From positions 1-12,305 of the forward strand of contig JAKLIL010000016.1 in the NCBI GenBank assembly GCA_022709625.1: a DNA stretch of 12,305 bases, in the 5' to 3' direction. Each line of letters begins with the position of its first letter. Position 1 is the stretch's first letter. Below the pieces are notes generated by a model, which was given only the letters and a program-made list of their open reading frames with translations, had not been told where the DNA came from and did not search any database. Below are positions 1 through 5,929 of this stretch, piece after piece. Made by a program: the position numbers and the translations under genes. The DNA comes from Verrucomicrobiota bacterium (GTDB lineage Bacteria; Verrucomicrobiota; Kiritimatiellia; CAIQIC01; Lenti-01).

Positions 1-245
1 AGGCGTTGCATGCGAATACGGCGACCGCCCTCCGGGAAAATGGCTGGCGGCCGGACCCGCGGCCTTTCGCCCCGCATCTCACCTTGGGACGAATCGGGCG
101 CCTGAACGATGCCCGCGTCTTCGCCGCAGTCGTGGGGCGTCTCCGGCCGCCACCCATCCCGCCGTCGCCCGTGCGCGCGTTGATCCTGTTCGAAAGCGTG
201 GCCGGCCGCTACGTGCCCCTGGCCACGTGGCCGCTGGGAGCCTGA
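1..245 (+). CDS. thpR: RNA 2',3'-cyclic phosphodiesterase (ThpR/LigT, 2H family), 3' end
   Basis: Only the C-terminal part (about 80 residues) is in the window. The frame is open to the left edge and stops with TGA at 243-245. The residues PHLTLGR match the second HxTx signature of 2H phosphoesterases, where the His and Thr act in hydrolysis of 2',3'-cyclic phosphates or in the reversible 2'-5' RNA ligase reaction. The following pattern (a variable linker, then an 'ALILFES...G..Y.PLATWPL' ending) is the usual last strand pair of bacterial ThpR. The first HxTx motif would lie upstream and cannot be checked. The TTG near position 6 should not be read as a start. The next gene converges on it with a 23 bp gap. 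Identification rests on one motif plus the C-terminal pattern. Confidence 0.75.
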   Translation, partial: ALHANTATALRENGWRPDPRPFAPHLTLGRIGRLNDARVFAAVVGRLRPPPIPPSPVRALILFESVAGRYVPLATWPLGA

Positions 246-268
246 AGCCAAGGCCGCGCCCCCGCTTC

Positions 269-1204
269 CTACCGGTTCTTTTCGTACCAGGCGATGGTTG
301 CCCGCAGGCCGTCTTCGAATCCGACCTTGGCCTTGAAGCCAAAATGTCGTTCCGCGCGGGCCACGTCGAGCCGCCGGCGGGGTTGGCCGTCGGGTTTCGA
401 CGCGTCCCAAACGATCCGGCCCTGGAATCCGGTCAACTTGGCAATCAGCGCCGCCAGATCGGCGATCCGAATCTCGAACCCGGCGCCGACGTTGACGGGT
501 TCGGGCCCGTCGTAGCGCTCCGTGGCCAGCACGATCGCTTCGGCGGCGTCGGCGACGTACAGGAATTCCCGGGAGGCGTTGCCGGTGCCCCAGACGACGA
601 TGTCGGGGGCGTTGGCGTCGCGGGCCTCGATGCACTTGCGGACGAGGGCCGGGATGACGTGGGAGGAGGCCGGATCGAAGTTGTCGCCGGGCCCGTAGAG
701 GTTGACGGGCAGCAAGAAGATGGAGTGGAAGCCGTATTCCTGCCGATAGGCCTGGCACTGGACGAGCATCATCTTCTTGGCGAGGCCATAGGGGGCGTTG
801 GTCTCTTCGGGATAGCCGTTCCAGAGATCCTCCTCGCGGAATGGCACGGGCGCGTGCTTGGGATACCCGCAGACCGTGCCGAGCGCCACGAATTTTTCGA
901 CCCCCCGCAACCGCGCCTCCTCGAGCAGGAACAGGTCCATGGCCATGTTCTTGAAGTAGAATTCGCCGGGATGCGCGCGGTTGGCGCCGATGCCCCCCAC
1001 GACGGCCGCAAGGTGGACGACGAGATCCGGCCGCATGTCGGCGTACATGCGCCGCACGTGGGCCGGCTCGGCCAGATCGTACTCCGCCGAGCGCGGGACG
1101 AACACGTCCCGGCAGCCGCGGCGCCGCAGGGCAGCCACGACGTGGCCGCCCAGAAAACCGGCCCCGCCGGTCACCACGATGCGCCTGGAGGCAAGTTCGA
1201 TCAT
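269..1204 (-). CDS. fcl: GDP-L-fucose synthase-type NAD(P)-dependent epimerase/reductase
   Basis: This is a 311-residue extended short-chain dehydrogenase, the usual length for GDP-fucose synthase. The enzyme converts GDP-4-keto-6-deoxymannose to GDP-L-fucose for cell-surface glycans in the cytoplasm. Visible motifs are the nucleotide-binding G13-x-x-G16-x-x-G19 (VTGGAGFLGG), the catalytic Y139-x-x-x-K143 (YGLAK), Thr110 in the position of the usual catalytic Ser, Cys112, and a His in SSHVIPAL near 181. The block EEDLWNGYPEETNAPYGLAK is characteristic of the subfamily with a 'LGTVC' active-site loop. ATG at 1204 was chosen because the Rossmann strand begins a few residues later and a weak AGGGAA lies upstream. 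The longer frame to 1312 adds Arg/Pro-rich sequence unlike the family and overlaps the divergent thrC. It could act on a related 4-keto sugar nucleotide. No GDP-mannose dehydratase is next to it. Confidence 0.88.
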   Translation of the reverse strand: MIELASRRIVVTGGAGFLGGHVVAALRRRGCRDVFVPRSAEYDLAEPAHVRRMYADMRPDLVVHLAAVVGGIGANRAHPGEFYFKNMAMDLFLLEEARLRGVEKFVALGTVCGYPKHAPVPFREEDLWNGYPEETNAPYGLAKKMMLVQCQAYRQEYGFHSIFLLPVNLYGPGDNFDPASSHVIPALVRKCIEARDANAPDIVVWGTGNASREFLYVADAAEAIVLATERYDGPEPVNVGAGFEIRIADLAALIAKLTGFQGRIVWDASKPDGQPRRRLDVARAERHFGFKAKVGFEDGLRATIAWYEKNR

Positions 1205-1272
1205 CCCCGGATTCCCTTTCGCGACTCCGGCCGCCACCATACGGCCGAACGGGGGCGGGACGCAACGGAAGA

Positions 1273-1301
1273 TTGCGCGCCCCCGCGCCCTGGGGCATAC
1301 T
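1273..1301 (+). promoter_or_regulatory. Possible weak sigma70-type promoter for thrC
   Basis: TTGCGC (1273-1278) and CATACT (1296-1301) are separated by 17 bp, the optimal spacing. They match three and four of six consensus positions. Transcription would begin near 1308, only a few bases before the ATG at 1311, which would give a leaderless or nearly leaderless mRNA. No Shine-Dalgarno sequence is visible before that ATG, which fits. In GC-rich DNA such partial matches arise by chance, so this is tentative. Confidence 0.25.
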
Positions 1302-1310
1302 GGCCGTCCC

Positions 1311-2567
1311 ATGAAGACGTATTTCAGCGGTTTTCGGTGCTATCGGTGCGGGACGGAACAGGCCGGGGCGTTCGGCGGCTACGTCTGTCCGGCGTGCGGC
1401 GGCAACCTGGAAGCGCGCTACGCCTGGCCGCGCGGCGCGCCGCCGCGCTGGTGGCTGGACGAAAGCCGCACGGACGTCTTCCGCTACCGGCCGCTCCTGC
1501 CGGTGTCCCGGCTCGAACTGGCTTCGCCCCTGCGCGTCGGGCCGACCCCGCTCTACCCCGTCCCGCGCCTGGGCGCGGTCGCGGGCCTGCGGAACCTGCA
1601 CCTCAAGGACGACGGCCAGAATCCCAGCGCCTCGTTCAAGGACCGCGCGGGCGCGGTCGCCCTGCTGCGGGCGCGGGAAATCGGCGCCCGGGTGGTGGCC
1701 GGCGCCAGCACGGGCAACGCCGGCAGTTCCATGGCCTGCCTGGCGGCCAGCGTGGGCGTCCCGTGCGCGATTTTCGTGCCGGAGAAGGCGCCGGCGGCCA
1801 AAATCGCCCAGTTGCTGGTGTTCGGCGCGACGGTGCTGGCGGTCCAGGGCAGCTACGACGACGCGTTCGACCTGTGCCTCGCCGTCTGCGCGCGGCGGGG
1901 CTGGTTCAACCGCAACACGGGCCACAACCCCTTCACCCGCGAAGGCAAAAAAACCGCCGCCTTCGAAATCTTCGAGCAGCTCGGCGGCATCCCCGACTGG
2001 GTGGTCGTGCCCACGGGCGACGGCAACATCCTCTCCGGCCTCTGGAAGGGGTTCTGCGACCTGCGGGAAGCCGGCCTCGCGGACCGCCGGCCCAGGATGC
2101 TCTGCGCCCAGTCGGACCGGAGCGACGCCATCGCTCGGACCGTCGCAAAGGTGCCGGCCGCCGTCCGGCCTATGCCGGATTGGACCGGCGTGGCGATCGA
2201 ACCGGTCCGGGCCACGACGCTGGCGGATTCGATCTCCGTGGACGTGCCGCGCGACGGGCTCGCGGCGGTCCGGGCGGTCGTCGAATCGGGCGGGGCCGCG
2301 GTCGCCGTGCCCGACGCGGAGATTCTCGCGGCCATTCCGGAAATGGCGCGCAACGCCGGCGTATTCCCGGAACCCGCGGCGGCCTGCGCGTGGGCGGCGC
2401 TGAAGCGCGCCGCGCAACGGGGCCTCGTGAAACCGGCGGAATCCGTGGTGTGCCTCTGCACCGGCAACGGGCTCAAGGACGTCGCCCATGCCCGGGAGGC
2501 GGTCGGGGCGCCCATCCCCGTCGCCAACACCCTCGCGGCCGCGCTGGCGGCGACGGAGGGGATGTAA
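1311..2567 (+). CDS. thrC: Threonine synthase
   Basis: A 418-residue PLP-dependent fold-type II enzyme that converts O-phospho-L-homoserine to threonine and phosphate. The N-terminus carries a zinc-ribbon-like cysteine set (C10, C13, C26, C29) as in archaeal and many bacterial class II threonine synthases. K110 in NPSASFKDRAG is the expected Schiff-base lysine. GASTGNAGSS (about 131-140) is the PLP-phosphate/substrate loop. VVCLCTGNGLKD near the C-terminus is the typical threonine synthase ending and separates it from cysteine synthase or threonine dehydratase. ATG at 1311 was chosen because the zinc-ribbon starts directly after it. The frame is open further upstream but is not family-like there. 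The gene is divergent from the fucose synthase gene. No other threonine-pathway gene is adjacent. Confidence 0.92.
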   Translation: MKTYFSGFRCYRCGTEQAGAFGGYVCPACGGNLEARYAWPRGAPPRWWLDESRTDVFRYRPLLPVSRLELASPLRVGPTPLYPVPRLGAVAGLRNLHLKDDGQNPSASFKDRAGAVALLRAREIGARVVAGASTGNAGSSMACLAASVGVPCAIFVPEKAPAAKIAQLLVFGATVLAVQGSYDDAFDLCLAVCARRGWFNRNTGHNPFTREGKKTAAFEIFEQLGGIPDWVVVPTGDGNILSGLWKGFCDLREAGLADRRPRMLCAQSDRSDAIARTVAKVPAAVRPMPDWTGVAIEPVRATTLADSISVDVPRDGLAAVRAVVESGGAAVAVPDAEILAAIPEMARNAGVFPEPAAACAWAALKRAAQRGLVKPAESVVCLCTGNGLKDVAHAREAVGAPIPVANTLAAALAATEGM

Positions 2568-2888
2568 GCCCCGGGCCAATGCACTTTGACGGGATGGTAG
2601 GATTAACAAGACGAACAGGCTGGAAAAGCGGGCCGGAAAGGATTGCCTATCCAATCCCGACCGTTCCGCGAAGGCTGCCAAATCGACCGGATCCGGATCG
2701 GGCATTTGCGTACATTGGCGTCCATTTGCGGTTGGATTTACGCGCGTGCATGGCGTCCATTTGCGGTTGGATTTACGCGCGTGCATTGGCGTCCATTCGC
2801 GGTTGGATTTCGTTCGACTTTGCCGCGGCGGGAGCGTAGGTTTGAACCGTAGAAGCGCGTGCCGGCGGACCCGCGGCGGAAGGAAGCG
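2568..2888. other. 321 bp intergenic spacer before the pseudopilin operon
   Basis: No convincing gene is seen. The long + frame that crosses the spacer belongs to a shadow of thrC. The spacer contains a perfect 10 bp palindrome CCGGATCCGG (2687-2696) and the 35 bp tandem repeat at 2717-2812. A TTGACG at 2586-2591 has no good -10 at normal spacing. The promoter of the downstream operon is probably here, but I cannot place it. Confidence 0.5.
2717..2812. repeat. 35 bp tandem repeat, about 2.7 copies
   Basis: Units start at 2717, 2752 and 2788. The first two (2717-2751 and 2752-2786) are identical over 35 bp. One extra T precedes the third, which is cut off after about 25 bp and differs by one T-to-C change. 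The core of each unit is TTGCGGTTGGATTT, followed by ACGCGCGTGCAT in the complete units. Another partial match (CATTTGCG) lies just upstream near 2703. There are no unique spacers, so it is not a CRISPR array. Confidence 0.85.
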
Positions 2889-3518
2889 ATGGCCATGACG
2901 AGCAAACACGGAACCCAACGGGGCTTCACGCTGATCGAACTGCTGGCTTGCCGGCCGAAGCCTTGGCGAAGGCCAGTTCGATCGGGCTTCACCCTGATCG
3001 AACTGCTGGTGGTCATCGCCATCATCGGCCTGCTGGCCGCGGTTCTGGTGCCGTCGATCAAGGGGGCCATGCGCGGCGCCACGAAGGCGCGGGCCCTGTC
3101 GCAGATCAAGGACCTCGACGGCGCCCTCAAGCGCTACTTCGCCGAATACGGCAAGATGCCCGCGCCCGCCGGCGACAACGGCGGGGCCGACAAGCTCTAC
3201 CTGGGCGCGGACCAGGCCAAGGTCATCGAGATCCTCATCAACGTGAACACGAACCTCAACCCGAAGCAACTGGTCTTCCTCGACCTGGATCCCGCCGCCT
3301 TCGGAGTCAAAACCACGGAAGACATGCTCAAGGCCCTCGCCCAAGGCAAGGCCTACCAGGATCCCTGGGGCGGCGACTACGGCATCCTCATGGACCTCAA
3401 CTTCGACGAGAAAATCGCCGGCACGACCGGCGGCTTCGCCGACATCCGGGCCAAGGCGGCGGTCTACTCCGGCGGGGAACAAAAGGACGAGAAGAACCCG
3501 CCGTTCAAGACGTGGTGA
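2889..3518 (+). CDS. GspG-like type II pseudopilin 1, with duplicated prepilin signal
   Basis: A 209-residue prepilin-like protein, probably processed by a prepilin peptidase and assembled in the inner membrane as a major pseudopilin. Two signals are present in frame: G12|FTLIELL and, 21 residues later, G33|FTLIELLVVIAIIGLLAA. Only the second is followed by an intact hydrophobic helix, so G33|F34 is the likely cleavage site. The helix continues into a GspG-like helix (ARALSQIKDLDGALKRYFAEYG). DPWGGDYG near the C-terminus is the GspG DPWG motif, followed by an Asp-rich stretch (MDLNFDEK) that may be a cation loop. ATG 2889 has GGAAGG five bases upstream. ATG 2895, eight bases after AAGGAAG, is equally plausible. 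It is the first gene of a seven-gene pseudopilin series, and its coding sequence is intact despite the insertion. Confidence 0.85.
   Translation: MAMTSKHGTQRGFTLIELLACRPKPWRRPVRSGFTLIELLVVIAIIGLLAAVLVPSIKGAMRGATKARALSQIKDLDGALKRYFAEYGKMPAPAGDNGGADKLYLGADQAKVIEILINVNTNLNPKQLVFLDLDPAAFGVKTTEDMLKALAQGKAYQDPWGGDYGILMDLNFDEKIAGTTGGFADIRAKAAVYSGGEQKDEKNPPFKTW
2921..3009 (+). repeat. 26 bp direct repeat of the prepilin signal flanking a palindromic insert
   Basis: The segment 2921-2946 is repeated at 2984-3009 with 25 of 26 bases identical, an offset of 63 bp (21 codons). The 37 bp between them hold a hairpin GCCTT-GGCG-AAGGC (2960-2973). They also hold CAGTTCGATC (2974-2983), the exact reverse complement of GATCGAACTG at 2933-2942 in the first copy. 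The block therefore combines a direct and an inverted copy of the same coding sequence. Confidence 0.9.
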
Positions 3519-3521
3519 GGA

Positions 3522-3534
3522 GGCGCTAAGCGCC
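3522..3534 (+). other. Post-stop hairpin GGCGCT-A-AGCGCC
   Basis: A perfect 6 bp inverted repeat begins three bases after the TGA at 3516-3518. There is no T-run, so it is not a classic intrinsic terminator. It may stabilise the 3' end or attenuate. A related hairpin follows the next gene at 4288. Confidence 0.6.
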
Positions 3535-3606
3535 AGAAGTATAGGAGTACAGGAGTATCGGAGTGTAGGAGTTCAGGAGTACAGAAGTTCAGGAGTTCAG
3601 AATTCC
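3535..3606 (+). repeat. Octanucleotide array AGGAGTNN, 9 units
   Basis: Nine units of exactly 8 bp run without a gap. The first six positions are AGGAGT, with A-to-C in unit 4, G-to-A at the third base in units 1, 7 and 9, and a further change in unit 9. The last two positions vary (AT, AC, GT, TC, CC). The array begins immediately after the post-stop hairpin and ends with AGAATTCC. On the transcript each unit would carry an AGGAG Shine-Dalgarno-like core. Confidence 0.9.
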
Positions 3607-3607
3607 A

Positions 3608-3755
3608 ACCAACGATCAACGACCAACCTCCAACCATGAACCATCCACCATGAACCAACAACCCGCCACCAATCAGCAACCATGAACCATCAACCATCAA
3701 CCGGGCATCCGCACCCCGCCACCAACCATCAACCATCAACCATGAACCATCAACT
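3608..3755 (+). repeat. Heptanucleotide array, consensus ATCAACC
   Basis: A/C-rich units of 7 bp run, with two 4 bp phase breaks, from the end of the octamer array into the first codons of the second GspG-like gene. Several units read ATGAACC and supply ATG codons at 3636, 3650, 3682 and 3742. Some units are degenerate (for example CGCCACC, GGGCATC). The string ACCAACGATCAAC at its start recurs at 4422 and 10631. Confidence 0.85.
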
Positions 3756-4287
3756 GGGCATCCGGAACGGCTTCACCCTGATCGAAATGCTGGTGGTCAT
3801 CGCCATCATCGGGATCCTGGCGGCGATCATCATTCCGGCCGCGGGCGGGGCCAAGAAGACGGCGCAGAAGCGGCGCGCGGCCCTGGAAATGAACGCCATC
3901 AAGGTCGCGGCCATGCAGTTCCACGCCGACCACAAGTTCATGCCCTGGCCGGGCGAGCCCCGGGTGGGCGAGGACAAATGGGCCACGGACCGGACCGCCC
4001 AAACCGCCGTGATGGACCTGCTGACCGGCAACAATCCCCTGAAAAAGAACTACCTGCAGATTCCCGAGAAGTCGCGGCCCGCGGACAAATCCATCGTCTT
4101 CCTCGATCCCTGGGGCCAGGAATACCAAGTCGGCCTGGATCGCAACATGGACGGCGCGGTGGCGGTGGCCGGTACGGGCGTGGGCGAATGGGACGGAAAA
4201 ACGGTCATGGAGAAAGTCCTGGTCGTCAGCAAGGGCCCCCCCGGCAAGAAGCAAGAGCCGATGAAGACGTTCGACGTGGGGAAGTAG
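3742..4287 (+). CDS. GspG-like type II pseudopilin 2
   Basis: From ATG 3742 this is a 181-residue prepilin-like protein with the short leader MNHQLGIRNG and cleavage at G10|F11. Glu15 is in the conserved +5 position and a long hydrophobic helix (VVIAIIGILAAIIIPAAGG) follows. The C-terminal half has FLDPWGQEYQ, the GspG DPWG motif, followed by LDRNMDGAVAV. That resembles a DxNxDG calcium loop, and calcium binding is typical of GspG. The frame is also open from ATG 3682, which would add a 20-residue extension made of translated heptamer repeat. I prefer 3742 because it gives a normal leader. No Shine-Dalgarno sequence is near either ATG. Length is somewhat above the usual 140-150 residues of GspG. 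It is probably a diverged tandem paralogue of its neighbours. Confidence 0.85.
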   Translation: MNHQLGIRNGFTLIEMLVVIAIIGILAAIIIPAAGGAKKTAQKRRAALEMNAIKVAAMQFHADHKFMPWPGEPRVGEDKWATDRTAQTAVMDLLTGNNPLKKNYLQIPEKSRPADKSIVFLDPWGQEYQVGLDRNMDGAVAVAGTGVGEWDGKTVMEKVLVVSKGPPGKKQEPMKTFDVGK

Positions 4288-4300
4288 GGCGCGGAGCGCC
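4288..4300 (+). other. Post-stop hairpin GGCGC-GGA-GCGCC
   Basis: A 5 bp stem with a 3-base loop starts directly after the TAG at 4285-4287. Placement and sequence match the hairpin at 3522-3534, and both are followed by AGAAG and an octamer array. There is no T-run. Confidence 0.6.
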
Positions 4301-4420
4301 AGAAGGATAGAAGTATAGGAGTGTAGGAGTATCGGAGTCTAGGAGTTCAGGAGTTCAGAAGGGAAGGGGTCTAGGAGTATCGGAGTGTAGGAGTCTAGGA
4401 GTACAGAAGTTCAGAATTCC
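4301..4420 (+). repeat. Octanucleotide array AGGAGTNN, 15 units
   Basis: Fifteen units of 8 bp run in perfect phase. Most are AGGAGT followed by a variable dinucleotide (AT, GT, CT, TC, AC). Degenerate units are AGAAGGGA (4357) and AGGGGTCT (4365). It starts after the hairpin of gene G2 and ends, like the first array, with AGAATTCC. It is six units longer than the array at 3535-3606, so copy number has changed between the two. Confidence 0.9.
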
Positions 4421-4421
4421 A

Positions 4422-4562
4422 ACCAACGATCAACGGCCAACCTCCAACCATGAACCAACAACCCGCCACCAACCAGCAACCAGCAACCATCAACCATCAA
4501 CCATCAACCGGGCATCCGCAACCCGCCACCAACCATCACCCATTACCCATGAACCATAAACC
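4422..4562 (+). repeat. Heptanucleotide array, consensus ATCAACC, second copy
   Basis: A/C-rich 7 bp units like those at 3608-3755 lead into the start of the third GspG-like gene. The unit at 4549 reads ATGAACC and gives the chosen start. The first ATG of the array is at 4450. The reading frame from 4450 is open through the whole array and encodes a Asn/His/Gln/Pro/Thr-rich extension resembling that of gene G2. Confidence 0.85.
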
Positions 4563-5091
4563 GAATATCCGGACCGGCTTCACGCTGGTGGAACTGCTTG
4601 TCGTGATCGCGATCCTGGGCATTCTGATGGCGATGATGGTGCCGGCGGCGGGGCTGATCATGAAGCGGGTGGCCAAGGCGCGGGCGCAGAGCGACGCCAG
4701 CGTCGGGGCCACCGTCCTGCTGAAGTACCAGGCCGAATACAACCGCTGGCCGGCCACCTACGTCCCGGAAACCAAGGATACGACGGACAAGGAATGGGTG
4801 GACATGATGGGACCCAAGCCGGGTTCCGGGCCGGTAGCGACAAACCCCAAGCGCATCGTGTTTTTCGAGCCGGGCGGCGGGGCGCTGGGCACCGTCTCCC
4901 CCTATGTCGGCGCCTTCGTGGACCCGTGGGGCAAACCGTTCAAGTTCCGGCTGGAACTCGCCGGGGCCGGCAAAATGGCCAGCCCCGACGAGGACAAGGG
5001 CGGCGAAATCCCTTACCGCGCCGTCGCCTGGTCCGCCGGCCCCGACGGCGACTACGCCACGTGGCCGGACAACGTGAAGGGTTGGGAGTAG
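4549..5091 (+). CDS. GspG-like type II pseudopilin 3
   Basis: From ATG 4549 this is a 180-residue prepilin-like protein: leader MNHKPNIRTG, cleavage at G10|F11, Glu at +5 (FTLVELL) and a hydrophobic helix (VVIAILGILMAMMVPAAG). The amphipathic helix ARAQSDASVGATVLLKYQAEYNRWP follows. VDPWGKPFKF is the DPWG motif of GspG, and the C-terminal VAWSAGPDGDYATWPDNVKG resembles the conserved GspG ending with its Asp-rich loop. The frame is open from ATG 4450, giving a 33-residue extension encoded by the heptamer array, but a normal leader favours 4549. No Shine-Dalgarno sequence is visible. It shares the IVFxxPxG block with gene G2. It is the last of three tandem G genes, followed by H-I-J-K-like genes. 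Confidence 0.85.
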   Translation: MNHKPNIRTGFTLVELLVVIAILGILMAMMVPAAGLIMKRVAKARAQSDASVGATVLLKYQAEYNRWPATYVPETKDTTDKEWVDMMGPKPGSGPVATNPKRIVFFEPGGGALGTVSPYVGAFVDPWGKPFKFRLELAGAGKMASPDEDKGGEIPYRAVAWSAGPDGDYATWPDNVKGWE

Positions 5092-5110
5092 GTTCGCCCC
5101 GAGGGCGAAC
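5092..5110 (+). other. Hairpin after the third G gene
   Basis: GTTCGCCC-CGA-GGGCGAAC is an 8 bp perfect stem with a 3-base loop, starting on the base after the TAG at 5089-5091. AATTAAAAATT follows, which is A-rich rather than T-rich, so rho-independent termination is doubtful. An mRNA-processing or stability role between the G genes and the minor pseudopilin genes is possible. Confidence 0.55.
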
Positions 5111-5145
5111 AATTAAAAATTAAGAATGAAGAATTAAGAATGAGC
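5111..5145 (+). repeat. Heptanucleotide array, consensus AATTAAG, 5 units
   Basis: Five contiguous 7 bp units, perfectly phased, differ by single bases (AATTAAA, AATTAAG, AATGAAG, AATTAAG, AATGAGC). The last unit contains the ATG of the next gene at 5140. The sequence differs from the CA-rich arrays upstream, but the period and position are the same. Confidence 0.8.
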
Positions 5146-5916
5146 GAAGAAAACAAGCGCGGGTTCACGCTGATCGAACTGTTGGTGGTGGTGGCAATCA
5201 TCGGCATCCTGTTCGCGGTGGCCATGCCGATCTTCGAGAACGCCGGGCGCAAGGACACCGACCGCGCCGCCTACCAGCTCATCTCCACCATGCGCCTCGC
5301 GCGGCAAAACGCCATCGCCAAGCGCCAGTGGACCATGGTCATTTTTCCCAACCGGGACGGCGGCGCCTACGACGCCAAGGACGTCGACAAGTGCCTGCGC
5401 GCCTACGCCGTCATCGCCGCCACCAACAACCTCGACGGAATGTATAAATTCAACAATTCGCTGCGCGACCCCAGAATCAGCGACATGCAGTTGACCTTTG
5501 TCTCGGATTGGAAATATCTTCCCGAAGGGATCTATTTCGACGACGACAAGGATTTGCTCAACAATTGGGTGTTTGGGGCAAAAGCCGCCGGTGCCGCCAC
5601 CTATACCGCAAGCTTCCGCTTCCCGATCGATCCGGCAAAACCAAACGTTCTGGTTCGACCCATGGGGGCGATCCTGTTCAGGCCCAACGGGCGTTCGTAT
5701 ACCATGTCCGATTCCAGCTCCAGCGGCAGTTTTTGGCAAGACCGGGAGATGGTCACCATGAAGCAGGTGTCTTCGATTTATCTCACTTCGGCTAAGTACT
5801 ACGAACAGGCCGGGGGCACCCTTGCGGCGCCAAAGGAAATTCCCGGGACCAACACGGTGGTTTGGGTCCGCAACAAAACCGGGCAAACCCATATTTGGGA
5901 TGGCATTTGGCAATAG
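5140..5916 (+). CDS. GspH/FimT-like minor pseudopilin (Verru_Chthon cassette D-like)
   Basis: A 258-residue prepilin-like protein with the short leader MSEENKRG, cleavage at G8|F9, Glu at +5 and a hydrophobic helix (LLVVVAIIGILFAVAMP). The segment DRAAYQLISTMRLARQNAIAKRQWTMVIF is the GspH/FimT pattern, a helix with 'AR..AI...' leading into a first beta strand. The rest is a variable, Asn- and Tyr-containing passenger domain. GspH is a minor pseudopilin near the pseudopilus tip. Position after the G genes and before I, J and K matches the T2SS order. ATG 5140 lies in the last unit of a heptamer array and has no clear Shine-Dalgarno sequence. The middle of the gene (about 5430-5640) is less GC-rich than the start. 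Confidence 0.8.
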   Translation: MSEENKRGFTLIELLVVVAIIGILFAVAMPIFENAGRKDTDRAAYQLISTMRLARQNAIAKRQWTMVIFPNRDGGAYDAKDVDKCLRAYAVIAATNNLDGMYKFNNSLRDPRISDMQLTFVSDWKYLPEGIYFDDDKDLLNNWVFGAKAAGAATYTASFRFPIDPAKPNVLVRPMGAILFRPNGRSYTMSDSSSSGSFWQDREMVTMKQVSSIYLTSAKYYEQAGGTLAAPKEIPGTNTVVWVRNKTGQTHIWDGIWQ

Positions 5917-5929
5917 GAAAGAGTGCCGC

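Noticed and set aside
2586..2614. Promoter with TTGACG -35 upstream of the pseudopilin operon
   Set aside because: No acceptable -10 hexamer occurs at 16-18 bp spacing.
2717..2812. CRISPR array
   Set aside because: The 35 bp units are directly adjacent, without unique spacers, and there is no cas gene in the window.
227..2839. An 870-codon open frame on the + strand
   Set aside because: It covers the antisense of the fucose synthase gene and a second frame of threonine synthase. Its product is Arg/Gly/Pro-rich low-complexity sequence, the usual shadow in high-GC DNA.
3682..3741. Repeat-encoded N-terminal extension of gene G2 as the normal start
   Set aside because: The frame is open, but the normal leader from 3742 fits prepilins better. 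Kept as an alternative in the mini-ORF finding.
5092..5110. Intrinsic terminator after the third G gene
   Set aside because: The stem is strong, but it is followed by AATTAAAAATT rather than a T-run, so I list it only as a hairpin.
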